DNA of 64,000 bases from Hahella sp018986435 (GCF_050749805.1 NZ_CP192738.1:682001-746000); one strand, 5' to 3'; positions 44,327 to 53,597 are shown, counted from the first letter of the stretch. Numbers and translations: made by a program. Notes: a model not told the origin generated them from the letters alone.

Positions 44327-44596
44327 TCATTCGATGATGTCGCCGCGCAGAAGAAACTTGCACAACGCCGCCGTACTGGCGAAGCCTAGCATGGCCACCA
44401 GCAGCGCGGCCTCGAAGAACAGGGCGGCGCCTTGCCAGAGTCCAAACAAAATAATCAACGCCATGCTGTTCAGATACATGGTTTCCAGGGCCAGAATCCG
44501 ATCGGCGGGTTCCGGGCCCAGCAGCAGACGCCACAGGTTGAGAAGCATGGCGATGGAAACCATGCCGATGGCGATTTGCAGAGCCAGATTCAGCAT
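44327..44596 (-). CDS. mrpF: Mrp Na+/H+ antiporter subunit F
   Basis: An 89-residue subunit with three membrane helices and the conserved LLLGPEPADRILALETM. A longer frame starts at 44692, but ATG 44596 gives the family length and overlaps mrpE by 7 bases, the usual arrangement. Confidence 0.92.
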   Translation of the reverse strand: MLNLALQIAIGMVSIAMLLNLWRLLLGPEPADRILALETMYLNSMALIILFGLWQGAALFFEAALLVAMLGFASTAALCKFLLRGDIIE

Positions 44597-45093
44597 TCGA
44601 ATATCTCCTTCAAGGCGGCTTCGTAACGGCCTTTGATATGCGCAATCAGCTCGGCCTCGTCGTCCAGGTGCAAGGTGTGGATATAGAGCCAAAGCTTATC
44701 TTCGGAGATCTCCACGCTGACGGTGCCGGGGGTCAACGAGATGGTGCCGGCGAGAATGGTGAGAGGAAGAGGCTCGTGCAGTGCCAGCGGCAAGGCCACG
44801 AAAGCAGGCTGCAAACGCTGATTCGGCCCCATGATCAACAGGGCGACGCGGAAGTTGTCGCGAATAATATCGCCCAGCACGCGTAGACCATAGCGGATCG
44901 CCAGGACAGGCCGTTTCATGGTGGGCTGTGGGTCGCCAAGTCGGGCGGTCAGTCTTGGAATCGCGATCGCCAACAAGGCTCCCAACACCAAGTGACCCGG
45001 CGCCGCGCTGTTGTTGAGCATCAACCAGGCGACGAACAACAGCAGGCTGAGCCAGGGCGAGGGAAACCAGAACAGGCGTAAGCGGTTAACCAT
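44590..45093 (-). CDS. mrpE: Mrp Na+/H+ antiporter subunit E
   Basis: A 167-residue MnhE-family subunit. Two N-terminal membrane helices, then VLGDIIRDNFRVALLIMG and TILAGTISLTPGTVSVEIS lead to a cytoplasmic domain ending in HTLHLDDEAELIAHIKGRYEAAL. The start shares one base with the mrpD stop, so translation is coupled. Confidence 0.93.
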   Translation of the reverse strand: MVNRLRLFWFPSPWLSLLLFVAWLMLNNSAAPGHLVLGALLAIAIPRLTARLGDPQPTMKRPVLAIRYGLRVLGDIIRDNFRVALLIMGPNQRLQPAFVALPLALHEPLPLTILAGTISLTPGTVSVEISEDKLWLYIHTLHLDDEAELIAHIKGRYEAALKEIFEC

Positions 45094-46601
45094 CAGGAGC
45101 CTCCTTGTTGCATCATGCCGCTCAAGGCGGCTGAGTCATGCAATTGCGTTGCGGCGGCGTCAGTAAATTCGGTAATCGGCCCGCCGAACACGACCAGCAA
45201 AGGCGAGGCCGCCAGCAGCAGATAGACCGCGATTATCCTTAGCGCCGGCGTCGGCTCCGCCACAGGCGCATCTTCACTGTGACGCCAGAACAGGGACGAG
45301 CCGGCGCGGGACAGGGCGATAATCGCAGCGAGTCCGCTGATCAGCACGATAGGCCAAATTAAACTCGTTTCCACTGCGCCTTCTGTGGCCTGCAACAGCA
45401 GCACTTTACCGACGAAGCCGGACAATGGCGGCGCGCCAGTGGCGGCGACGGCGGCGATAACAAAGGCGACGCCCAAAGCAACCGGACGCTGCATACGCCG
45501 TGAGGCGACGAAGCGGTCCTCCGCCTTTCCGCGCTGTCGCCCGATCATGTCCGCCAACAGGAACAGCGCGCCGGTAACCAGAGTGGTGTGAATGGTGTAG
45601 TACAGCGCCGCTGCAGTGGCGTCAGCGCGCTGCAGGGCGATGGCGGTCAGCAGAATGCCCATGGAGACCAGCGTCAGGTTGGCGGTTAACGTGCGTAAAC
45701 TGGGGCTGGCGAGCGCGCCAATGGAGCCGATGATCAGCGTCAGCAACGCCAGAGGCTGCAGCCACGGGGTGGCGATTTCCGCCAACGCGCCGGCGCCGGC
45801 GCCGAAAATCGTCGTGTGGATGCGCAGGATGCTATATGCGCCCACCTTGGTCATGATGGCGAACAAGGCGGCCACTGGCGCCGAGGCGGAGGAATACGAA
45901 CGCGGCAACCAGAAATAGAACGGCAGCAGCGCGGCCTTCAAGCCGAACACCGCCAATAACAGCAGCCCGCCCGCTTTCGCCAGCGGTTGTTCGTCCGGTC
46001 CCAATAGCGTGGCTTTGGCGGCCATATCCGCGATATTGAGCGTGCCCAGGACGCCATACAGCGTTCCCAGCGCAAACAGGAACAGGCAGGAGCCCACCAG
46101 GTTAATAATCACGTAGTGCACCGCCGCCCGGGTTTTCTGCTTGCCGCCGCCATGGATCAGCAAGGCATAGGAAGCGATGAGCAGCACTTCAAAGAAAACG
46201 AACAGATTGAAAATATCACCGGTCAGAAACGCGCCATTGACGCCCATGAGCTGGAACATAAACAGCGGGTGAAAATACATGCCGTTTTTGTCGTCGCCGG
46301 CGCAGGCGTACAACAATGCGCCCAGGCCCAGCAAAGAGGTCAGCAGCGTCAACAGAGCGGAAATGCGGTCCGCCACCAGCACAATGCCGAAAGGCGACGG
46401 CCAGTCTCCCAAGGCGTAGGTGAGAGCGCCTTCCAGATGCGTCCGCTGCAGCAGCATGACCGCCGTGACGATCAGCGCCAGATTCACTGCGACGGCGATG
46501 AAACGCTGCCTGGGCAGGGAGTGGCAGAGCGGGGGCAGCAATAACAGGACGCCCGCCAGCAAGGGAATGACGATGGGAAGGATTGGCAAATGCTGCATCA
46601 T
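45093..46601 (-). CDS. mrpD: Mrp Na+/H+ antiporter subunit D
   Basis: A 502-residue proton-pumping subunit homologous to the NuoM/NuoN subunits of complex I, with about 14 membrane helices. FVFFEVLLIASYALLIHGG and LPFYFWLPRSYSSASAPVAALFAIMTKVGAY contain the conserved Glu and Lys residues of this fold. Its start overlaps mrpC by four bases (ATGA). Confidence 0.95.
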   Translation of the reverse strand: MMQHLPILPIVIPLLAGVLLLLPPLCHSLPRQRFIAVAVNLALIVTAVMLLQRTHLEGALTYALGDWPSPFGIVLVADRISALLTLLTSLLGLGALLYACAGDDKNGMYFHPLFMFQLMGVNGAFLTGDIFNLFVFFEVLLIASYALLIHGGGKQKTRAAVHYVIINLVGSCLFLFALGTLYGVLGTLNIADMAAKATLLGPDEQPLAKAGGLLLLAVFGLKAALLPFYFWLPRSYSSASAPVAALFAIMTKVGAYSILRIHTTIFGAGAGALAEIATPWLQPLALLTLIIGSIGALASPSLRTLTANLTLVSMGILLTAIALQRADATAAALYYTIHTTLVTGALFLLADMIGRQRGKAEDRFVASRRMQRPVALGVAFVIAAVAATGAPPLSGFVGKVLLLQATEGAVETSLIWPIVLISGLAAIIALSRAGSSLFWRHSEDAPVAEPTPALRIIAVYLLLAASPLLVVFGGPITEFTDAAATQLHDSAALSGMMQQGGS

Positions 46602-46963
46602 CCTTTTCTCCCCGTGCGTCTTTGCACCAGAGAAGGCTCTGAGGGAATGCGTCCGTCCACATGATCATTGCCCAGGTCCGCCCGCGAACGCATCGCCAGG
46701 ATAACCAGGAAGGCGGTCATGGCGAAGCCGATGACGATGGCGGTCAGCACCAGGGCCTGTGGCAGAGGGTCGCCGTATTTTTCAGTGGAGCCCAGGACCG
46801 CCGCGCCGTACAGGGCGAGGCGCCCGCTGGCGAACAGGAACAGGTTGACGGCGTAGGACAGCAGCGTCAGCCCAAGCACCACAGAAAAGGTGCGTCCGCG
46901 CAGGCATAAGAATACGCCGCAGGCCGTCAGCAGGCCGACACAGAATGCGTAAACGCCTTCCAT
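46598..46963 (-). CDS. mrpC: Mrp Na+/H+ antiporter subunit C
   Basis: A 121-residue NuoK-like subunit with three membrane helices: LLTACGVFLCLRGRTFSVVLG, LTLLSYAVNLFLFASGRL and ALVLTAIVIGFAMTAFLVIL. It begins directly after the mrpA stop and overlaps mrpD by four bases. Confidence 0.94.
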   Translation of the reverse strand: MEGVYAFCVGLLTACGVFLCLRGRTFSVVLGLTLLSYAVNLFLFASGRLALYGAAVLGSTEKYGDPLPQALVLTAIVIGFAMTAFLVILAMRSRADLGNDHVDGRIPSEPSLVQRRTGRKG

Positions 46964-49798
46964 TTAAAACTCCTCTTTGTGATGCGTCGCAGGCGCGCGC
47001 GGGGCGTCGCCGTTTTCAAAAGTCGGGCGCTCGCTGGTGGTGAGCTTGCCCAGATTCGCCAGAATCAGCATGGCGGCGCCCACCACAGTCAAATAGACGC
47101 CAAGGTCAAACAGCATGGCGCTGGCGAGTTCGAAGTCGCCGATCCAGGGCAGATGAAAATGATCGAACCAGCTGGTCAGGAAGGGGCGGTCGAACGCCCA
47201 GGCGCCGGCGCCGGTAAGGGCCGCCAGCAGCACGCCGCCGGCGATCAGAGCCTGATAGTTGATGCGTACGCGGTGTTTGATCCAGTCCACGCCATGGGCG
47301 ATGTATTGCTGGATAATCGCCACGGCGGTGATCAAGCCGGCGATGAAGCCGCCGCCGGGCAGGTTATGGCCGCGCAGCAGGATGTAAACCGACACCAACA
47401 GCGCCAGGGGCAGCAGGTTTTGCGACACCAGGGCCAGGATCATCGGGTGACGGTCCTGGCTCCAGGGGCGACCGCTGTCATCTCCCGCTGGCATGTACAG
47501 ACGCATGCCGGCGATCAGCTTGTATATTCCCAGGGCGGCGATGCCCAGCACGGTGATTTCCCCCAGGGTGTCGAAGCCGCGGAAATCCACCAGGATGACG
47601 TTGACCACGTTGTCGCCGCCGCCTCCGGTTTTACTGTGAGTCAGGTAGTAATCGGAAATGCTCAACAATGGACGCGTCATCAGTGCATAGCTGATGCTTC
47701 CGACCACGCCGCCTATCAGCGCCGCAAGACTGAGGTCGCGGGTCAGCCGGTTGGGACTGGATTCTTTGAGGGTGGTCTGAGGCAGGAAGAACAGGGCCAG
47801 CATCAGCAGTATGACGGTGATGATCTCAACGGACAGCTGTGTCAACGCCAGGTCCGGCGCGGAGAAGTAGGCGAAGGCGATGGAAACGATCAGCCCCGTC
47901 ACGGACAGCGACAACAAGGCGATAAAGCGTCGCCGCGCCCAGATTACTGTCGCCACTGCGCTCAGGCTCAGCAGGATGGCTCCTGTCAGCACTACGCCGT
48001 TGAGTTCCAGCTGCGGGCGGGAGCCGGCGCTGTGGTGTAAATCCAGCAAAGGACCGGCCATAAACATCAACGCGAACAGCAGCAGCAAAAACACGTAGCG
48101 TTGCAGGGAGCCGTTCTCCAGCGCGTCGATAATACGCTCGCACTGCTTGGCGACGTATTGCACCGCGCCTTCGAAGATCTGTTTGGCGTCGTGCTGGGGA
48201 AACTGGGCATGAAACTGAAACAGCATGCGCCGGTTGTAATAGATATAGAGGCCGCCAGCCATGGCCGCCAGACTCATCAGCATGGGAATGTTGAAGCCAT
48301 GCCAGATGGCGAGGCTGTATTCCGGCAGGCGCCCATTGAGCACCGCGGCCGAAGCGGCGTTCAGCAGGCTGTTGACGACATAGTTGGGGAACACCCCAAC
48401 CAGCAGACAGAGCGCCACCAGAATTTCCACCGGAACCTTCATGTAACGAGGCGGCTCGTGAGGCGTCCGCGGCAAATCAATGGGGTCGCCATTGAAGAAA
48501 ACGTCGTGAATAAAACGCAGCGAATAGGCCACGGAAAACGCGCCGCCGACAGTGGCGAGAACGGGAATGACCCAGGACAGCCCGCCCAGGGTGCTTTGAT
48601 CCAGGGTTTCCGCAAAGAACATTTCTTTGGACAAGAAACCGTTCAGCAGTGGCACGCCGGCCATGGAGGACGCCGCCACCATGGCCAGCGCCGCCGTATG
48701 CGGCATGTATTTCCACAAGCCGTTGAGCTTGCGCATATCGCGAGAACCGGACTCATGATCGATGATGCCCGCCGCCATAAACAGCGAGGCCTTAAAGGTG
48801 GCGTGGTTGATAATATGGAATACCGCCGCCACTGCCGCCAAACGGGTATTCATACCCAACAGCAGGGTGATCAGTCCCAGGTGGCTGATGGTGGAGTAGG
48901 CCAACAACCCTTTCAGATCGTGCTGGAACAACGCGGTGAAAGCGCCGTAGAGAAGAGTAATCAACCCGGTCATGCTGACCGCGAGGAACCACATGTCAGT
49001 GCCGGACATGGCCGGGTAGAACCGCGCCAGCAGGAAAATACCGGCTTTCACCATGGTGGCGGAGTGCAGATAGGCGCTGACCGGCGTCGGCGCCGCCATG
49101 GCGTGAGGCAGCCAGAAATGAAATGGAAACTGGGCGGATTTGGTAAACGCGCCCAGCAACAGCAAAATCAGGGCGACGGGATAAGCGGGGTCCGCCTTGA
49201 TCAACGCGCCATTCGCCAAGACGGTGTCCAGACTGTAGTCGCCGACCATATTTCCAATCAGCAGTAGTCCCGCCAATAACGCGAGTCCTCCGGCTCCCGT
49301 GATGGCCAGCGCCATGCGCGCGCCTTTACGGGCGTCGCTTTTGTGGGACCAGAAACTGATCAGCAGGAATGAGCTGATGCTGGTGAGTTCCCAGAACAGC
49401 CAGAGCTGCAACAGGTTATTGGACAGCACGATGCCGAGCATCGCCGTCATAAACAGGAGCAGGTAGGAGTAGAACCGCCCCATGTTTTCCTGTTCGGAAA
49501 GGTAGTAACGCGCGTACAGAATCACCAGCAATCCGATGATCAGTATCAGCAGGCAGAATAGCAGGCCGAGTCCATCCAGGCGGAAAGCCAGTTGCAGCCC
49601 GATGGCGGGTATCCAGTCCACCGCGAAGCGCAGGGTTTCGCCATCCAGCACGGCTTGCGCCTGGATCAGCATGTAGACCAGCGCCCAGGCTGGAAACAAC
49701 GCGACGGAGAGCGCCAGGGCGCTACGGCCCGAGCGTCCGGAGAATAAGGGAACCAACGCCCCCAACAGGGGAGCCAGTGGAATTAAATACAAACTCAT
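46964..49798 (-). CDS. mrpA: Fused Mrp Na+/H+ antiporter subunits A and B
   Basis: A 944-residue protein joining MrpA (NuoL-like, about 1-760, with WELTSISSFLLISFWSHK and HFWLPHAMAAPTPVSAYLHSATMVKAG) to an MrpB domain (about 790-925, with LLRGHNLPGGGFIAGL). This single A-B protein defines the six-gene PhaAB-type operon, mrpAB-C-D-E-F-G, all overlapping or adjacent. The complex exchanges cytoplasmic Na+ (or K+) for H+ and supports alkali and salt tolerance. The longest frame starts at 49849. ATG 49798 follows AAAGGAG and starts MSLYLIPLAPLLG, the family N-terminus. Confidence 0.94.
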   Translation of the reverse strand: MSLYLIPLAPLLGALVPLFSGRSGRSALALSVALFPAWALVYMLIQAQAVLDGETLRFAVDWIPAIGLQLAFRLDGLGLLFCLLILIIGLLVILYARYYLSEQENMGRFYSYLLLFMTAMLGIVLSNNLLQLWLFWELTSISSFLLISFWSHKSDARKGARMALAITGAGGLALLAGLLLIGNMVGDYSLDTVLANGALIKADPAYPVALILLLLGAFTKSAQFPFHFWLPHAMAAPTPVSAYLHSATMVKAGIFLLARFYPAMSGTDMWFLAVSMTGLITLLYGAFTALFQHDLKGLLAYSTISHLGLITLLLGMNTRLAAVAAVFHIINHATFKASLFMAAGIIDHESGSRDMRKLNGLWKYMPHTAALAMVAASSMAGVPLLNGFLSKEMFFAETLDQSTLGGLSWVIPVLATVGGAFSVAYSLRFIHDVFFNGDPIDLPRTPHEPPRYMKVPVEILVALCLLVGVFPNYVVNSLLNAASAAVLNGRLPEYSLAIWHGFNIPMLMSLAAMAGGLYIYYNRRMLFQFHAQFPQHDAKQIFEGAVQYVAKQCERIIDALENGSLQRYVFLLLLFALMFMAGPLLDLHHSAGSRPQLELNGVVLTGAILLSLSAVATVIWARRRFIALLSLSVTGLIVSIAFAYFSAPDLALTQLSVEIITVILLMLALFFLPQTTLKESSPNRLTRDLSLAALIGGVVGSISYALMTRPLLSISDYYLTHSKTGGGGDNVVNVILVDFRGFDTLGEITVLGIAALGIYKLIAGMRLYMPAGDDSGRPWSQDRHPMILALVSQNLLPLALLVSVYILLRGHNLPGGGFIAGLITAVAIIQQYIAHGVDWIKHRVRINYQALIAGGVLLAALTGAGAWAFDRPFLTSWFDHFHLPWIGDFELASAMLFDLGVYLTVVGAAMLILANLGKLTTSERPTFENGDAPRAPATHHKEEF

Positions 49799-50211
49799 CC
49801 GCAGACGTACTCCTTTGTTTTTCCTGCCTGTCCGTGTGGCGCGGGGCATCCGGACAGGGGCCTTACACTATAAAGGTCTGACTGCAAAAGGGAATGCTCA
49901 AGGCAGGATTATAGTCTCTCCGGCGCGCCGGGACGGGGCTGAGGTGAAAAAAACGTCAATCCTGGGGAAAACCGAGGGCCTGATGATCAATTATTCTACT
50001 GTTATCCGTGGATGGATCGCTTGGTAGCCTTTAGCCGTTCGAGAAGGATAAAACCGGTCTTTAGCGACTTGTCGTTGGACAGGGAATTGATGCGCAGGGT
50101 TATTAACATGTCGGGCGTCTCCACGTTACTATTTTCCGCCTGCGCAGAGTCGTCTTATTGCGCTACTTTAAATAGTCGTTAATCGCCATCACTCATTTCA
50201 AGGAGAGAAAT
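49799..50211. other. 413-bp divergent region between mrp operon and thioredoxin gene
   Basis: No gene is supported. On the minus strand a TATAAT (49913 to 49908) and a TATAGT (49872 to 49867) are candidate -10 elements for the mrp operon, without good -35 boxes. On the plus side I see only the strong AAGGAG of the next gene. Confidence 0.4.
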
Positions 50212-50679
50212 ATGCATACGTTGATCAGGAATTGCGTCTGTCTGCTGTTGGGCCTGCTGGCCTTCACGGCCGCAGCGGGCCCTTTACCCTACGATGAAAG
50301 CGCCGACGCCAGGCGCGATATTCAAGCCGCCCGCTCCGCTGCGAGCGAGGATCATAAGCTGATATTACTGACCTTCGGCGCCAACTGGTGTCCGGATTGT
50401 CGCGTTTTCGATGAAGCCATGCAGGATGCAGAGATCGCCGCGCTGGTCAGCAAACACTTCAAGGTCGTCAAAGTCGATATCGGCGACTGGGACAAGAATC
50501 TGGATATTGTCGAGACCTACGGCAATCCCATTGAGAAAGGCATTCCCTCCATTGTCGTCACCGATAACGATGACAAAGTGCTGTTCGCCACCCGGGGTGG
50601 ACAGTTGGCCACAGCGCGCAGTATGGGCAAAGACAAGTTTATTGAGTTTTTTGAATTTCTGGCTACGTTGAAGCAATGA
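50212..50679 (+). CDS. Secreted thioredoxin-fold protein
   Basis: A 155-residue exported thioredoxin-like protein. A signal peptide covers about 1-22 and the redox site is WCPDC (Trp59, Cys60, Cys63). GIPSIVVTDND supplies the cis-Pro loop. A DsbD-gamma or TlpA-like reductant or a disulfide carrier are both possible. AAGGAGAG gives a strong ribosome site. The carbonic anhydrase gene follows 134 bases later. Confidence 0.85.
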   Translation: MHTLIRNCVCLLLGLLAFTAAAGPLPYDESADARRDIQAARSAASEDHKLILLTFGANWCPDCRVFDEAMQDAEIAALVSKHFKVVKVDIGDWDKNLDIVETYGNPIEKGIPSIVVTDNDDKVLFATRGGQLATARSMGKDKFIEFFEFLATLKQ

Positions 50680-50813
50680 GCGTCGCCCTGTTTCGCCTTG
50701 CGGGTTGTGTGCGGGCGTAGAAACAGGTAAATATGCTCTAAAAATAAAAAGCCAGAAAACAACGAGTTAAGCGGTGTCTGGTTGCACATTTTCGTCAATA
50801 AGGAGAAAAGCAA

Positions 50814-51542
50814 ATGATCAGACGTCTGATATGGGTATTGGCTGGCGTGACCGTATGCGGGCAGGCATTGGCCAGTGGCGAGTCGCATTGGGGATATGAT
50901 GAACCCGAGCGTTGGGGAGACCTGAAACCGGAATACACCATGTGCTCCGCCGGGAAAAATCAGTCGCCGGTGGATATCAGCGGCCTCATCAAAGGCGAAC
51001 TGCCTGCCGTGGGTATGAGCTACAGCAGCGGCGGCCATGAGGTCGTCAACAACGGCCATACCATCCAGGTGAATTACAAGCCAGGCAGCAAAGCCAGTGT
51101 GGAAGGACGGGAGTTCGAACTTAAGCAGTTCCACTTCCATGCCCCCAGTGAGAATACGGTCGACGGCAAGAGCTTCCCGCTGGAGGCGCACTTTGTGCAC
51201 GCCAATGAAAAAGGCGAGTTAGCGGTGTTGTCCGTGTTGTATGAAGAGGGCGACCATAACGAACATTTGGCGAAAGTCTGGGAGCATATGCCTAAGGAAG
51301 CGGGCGGCGCCAAAGCGCTGCCGACTGAGGTTCACGCCGGCGACATGGTGTCAGCGAACTCGGGCTACTATCGCTTTAACGGCTCGTTGACCACGCCGCC
51401 TTGTTCCGAAGGCGTACGTTGGCTGGTGATGAAGGATTACCGCAAGGCTTCCAAAGAGCAAATCAATCAGTTTACGGAAACCATGGGCGGTCCCACTAAC
51501 CGTCCCGTTCAGGGCACAAACGCCCGCGTTATTCTGCATTGA
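50814..51542 (+). CDS. Periplasmic alpha-type carbonic anhydrase
   Basis: A 242-residue alpha-carbonic anhydrase with a signal peptide cleaved near residue 20. The zinc ligands are His107 and His109 (QFHFHAPSEN) and His126 (LEAHFVHAN). HWGYDEPERWGDL, NQSPVDI and GSLTTPPCSEGVRWLVM are the other family blocks. It interconverts CO2 and bicarbonate outside the inner membrane. AAGGAG precedes ATG and a perfect terminator follows. Confidence 0.95.
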   Translation: MIRRLIWVLAGVTVCGQALASGESHWGYDEPERWGDLKPEYTMCSAGKNQSPVDISGLIKGELPAVGMSYSSGGHEVVNNGHTIQVNYKPGSKASVEGREFELKQFHFHAPSENTVDGKSFPLEAHFVHANEKGELAVLSVLYEEGDHNEHLAKVWEHMPKEAGGAKALPTEVHAGDMVSANSGYYRFNGSLTTPPCSEGVRWLVMKDYRKASKEQINQFTETMGGPTNRPVQGTNARVILH

Positions 51543-51555
51543 TCGATACCCTCGC

Positions 51556-51592
51556 GCAGGCTCTGCCATAGAGCCTGCTTTTCCTGCCGTTT
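51556..51592 (+). terminator. Intrinsic terminator after the carbonic anhydrase gene
   Basis: A perfect 9-bp stem, GCAGGCTCT (51556-51564) with AGAGCCTGC (51570-51578), has a 5-base loop and is followed by TTTTCCTGCCGTTT. Confidence 0.92.
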
Positions 51593-51710
51593 TTTACCTG
51601 GCTGACCCAGGCCAAAACAAACGCCAGTTCGAGGCGCCCCATCTTTCTTGACGACTCACCCCATTTTTCTAGGGCGTATGGGGGATTTACCCGCTCATCG
51701 TGAATTTGGA

Positions 51711-51730
51711 TTATGAAAACGTATTCATAA
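51711..51730. promoter_or_regulatory. Possible operator upstream of the LPMO gene
   Basis: TTATGAA (51711-51717) and TTCATAA (51724-51730) form a 7-bp perfect inverted repeat with a 6-base spacer, about 80 bases before the LPMO start. The dyad and AT-richness fit a dimeric regulator site, but I cannot name the regulator. Confidence 0.45.
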
Positions 51731-51809
51731 ATCTGAATGCTATGCTTCTTATAGCGCGTAAGACACGCGCCCATTACCGCCAAATAATGAGTTTACGGAA
51801 GGAACAACA

Positions 51810-53477
51810 ATGAACAGAAACTGTAGATCCCTCTCCGCCGGCGCATTGCTGGCATGCATGGCTGGCGGCGTTAACGCCCACGGCCTGATTGAAGACCCGC
51901 CCTCCCGCAACTGGTATTGCGGCGCTGTGACCAAGCCCGATGAAATCGACAATGGCACAGCGGAATACGAAGAATGCCGCGGCGCCTTCGCCCAGGACCC
52001 GGTGGGCGGTTACCAGTTCATGAGCGTGTTGACTCACGCTCAGGGGCGCGCTGTGGTGGACCCGTTGCCTGAGCATGTCTGTGGCTTCGGCAGTGAAACC
52101 TGGCAGGGCGGGGCCACTCCCTGGGACAGCGCTATCGACTGGCCTACCTCCCACATGAGTCCAGGTCCGAGAACCTTTACCTGGAATATTTCCTGGGGTC
52201 CTCACTTCGATGACACGGAAGAGTTTCGTTACTGGATCACCAAGCCAGGGTTCCAGTTTCAATCCGGGCGTGCGCTGACGTGGGATGACTTTGAAGAAGA
52301 AGCGTTCTGCGTTCTCAACTATGACGACAAAAACCCAGACGCCAATCCCAATGTGGAGCCGGACAAAGGCAACGCGCGTTTTCGCACGACCTGCGATATT
52401 CCAGAGCGTAGCGGTCGGCACGTGATCTATGGGGAGTGGGGGCGTAATCAATACACCTTTGAGCGTTTCCATGGATGTGTGGATGTGGTGTTCGACGGGA
52501 CTGATCCGGGCGATGGTGAAAACGTTTTCGCAAAAATCGGTCTGACGCCGGATGTCAGCGAGTTTACTGGCGCAGGGGAGCTGCGTCTGGACGCTGGCGA
52601 ATCTCAAGGCGAGGGCTTGTCTTATCAATGGAGCGTATCGTCGCAGAATCCAGGTCTTTATGAACTGGAAGGGGCCAGCCAGAAGGTCGCTACCTTACGT
52701 ATGGCGAATCCGGAAACCGCCGGTCGCGTCACTATCTCTCTGCATGTGAGCAATGCGGACGAAAGTGATGACGCCAGCGTCGCCATCACGCACCTGCCAG
52801 CGGGCTCTTCGCCATGGCTGGACTTAGGCGCGCTCACTGCGCAGCCAATGAATCTGTCCGCAGGCGACAAGGTCAGCGTACGCGTGGTGCTGCAGGACGG
52901 GCGTGATCTTTACTATCCGGCGCAGCCTTTGGCGCTGGGCGACGCTGATTCCGCGGCGGCGGAATGGCCTTATGCGCTGGCGCAGGCGGTCAACGCGGCG
53001 GGAGCGGAAATCAAAGTCGGCGTGGTGAACGCGGATGGCGAGGTGAGCCCGGTGCGCGACCCCGTGGCGAACAAGGTCTACGCTAAGACCGACGCGGCGG
53101 TGGCGAACGCCTATCTGCAAGTGAAGAAAGGCGGCGATGAGCCCGCCGCGGACTGCGCGGTCGACTACGATGTGGTGAATGAGTGGGATGGCGGATTCCA
53201 TACCGTGGTGACTGTCACCAATAACAGCGACGAACCCGTGCGTGGTTACGAGTTGGCCTGGACACTGGGGGCGGGCGAAAGCTTCGACTATGGCTGGAAC
53301 GCCAACTTCAGCGCTGATGGCGCTGGAGTGACCGCCGCCGTTCCCGCGACGCAATGGAACGGAACTTTGGCCGCTAACGGAGGAACCTCCACCTTCGGCT
53401 TCATCGGCAAAAAAGGCGCTGCCTCCGCCAGCGTCCCAGCGATCATTAAGCTTAACGGGAGTGAGTGCGGGCAATAG
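51810..53477 (+). CDS. Secreted AA10 lytic polysaccharide monooxygenase with GbpA-like and CBM2 domains
   Basis: A 555-residue exported copper enzyme. A signal peptide ends at residue 23, leaving His24 as the mature N-terminus (HGLIEDPPSRNWYCG). His132 in SWGPHFDD is the second histidine-brace ligand and Phe220 the probable axial residue. Residues about 245-340 are an Ig/PKD-like module and about 345-440 resemble GbpA domain 2. The last 107 residues are a CBM2 with terminal Cys pair. It cleaves crystalline chitin or cellulose oxidatively, and the CBM2 type does not settle which. It stands alone, with a possible operator before it and a terminator after it. Confidence 0.93.
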   Translation: MNRNCRSLSAGALLACMAGGVNAHGLIEDPPSRNWYCGAVTKPDEIDNGTAEYEECRGAFAQDPVGGYQFMSVLTHAQGRAVVDPLPEHVCGFGSETWQGGATPWDSAIDWPTSHMSPGPRTFTWNISWGPHFDDTEEFRYWITKPGFQFQSGRALTWDDFEEEAFCVLNYDDKNPDANPNVEPDKGNARFRTTCDIPERSGRHVIYGEWGRNQYTFERFHGCVDVVFDGTDPGDGENVFAKIGLTPDVSEFTGAGELRLDAGESQGEGLSYQWSVSSQNPGLYELEGASQKVATLRMANPETAGRVTISLHVSNADESDDASVAITHLPAGSSPWLDLGALTAQPMNLSAGDKVSVRVVLQDGRDLYYPAQPLALGDADSAAAEWPYALAQAVNAAGAEIKVGVVNADGEVSPVRDPVANKVYAKTDAAVANAYLQVKKGGDEPAADCAVDYDVVNEWDGGFHTVVTVTNNSDEPVRGYELAWTLGAGESFDYGWNANFSADGAGVTAAVPATQWNGTLAANGGTSTFGFIGKKGAASASVPAIIKLNGSECGQ

Positions 53478-53480
53478 TGC

Positions 53481-53567
53481 GTTAACAGTAGCCTGTTAAA
53501 CGGCAATATCTCTTAACCACTACCTCTTAACTATTGCCTCCAAATCATTACCTCCAACCCAATGCCT
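53481..53567 (+). repeat. Degenerate 14-bp tandem repeat after the LPMO gene
   Basis: Four units of exactly 14 bases (53512-53525, 53526-53539, 53540-53553 and 53554-53567) share CTTAACYAYTRCCT-like text, degrading to CCAAYCCAATGCCT. Two looser copies (53481-53494 and 53495-53511) precede them. The last unit supplies most of the terminator stem. Confidence 0.65.
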
Positions 53568-53597
53568 CTGACAATTCAGAGGCATTGGCTCTTTCGA
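53559..53597 (+). terminator. Terminator after the LPMO gene
   Basis: A perfect 12-bp stem, CCAATGCCTCTG (53559-53570) with CAGAGGCATTGG (53577-53588), has an ACAATT loop and a CTCTTTC tail. Confidence 0.82.

Noticed and set aside
49815..50027. 70-codon plus-strand frame in the mrp/thioredoxin gap
   Set aside because: It starts antisense to the mrp leader and lacks a ribosome site and homology.
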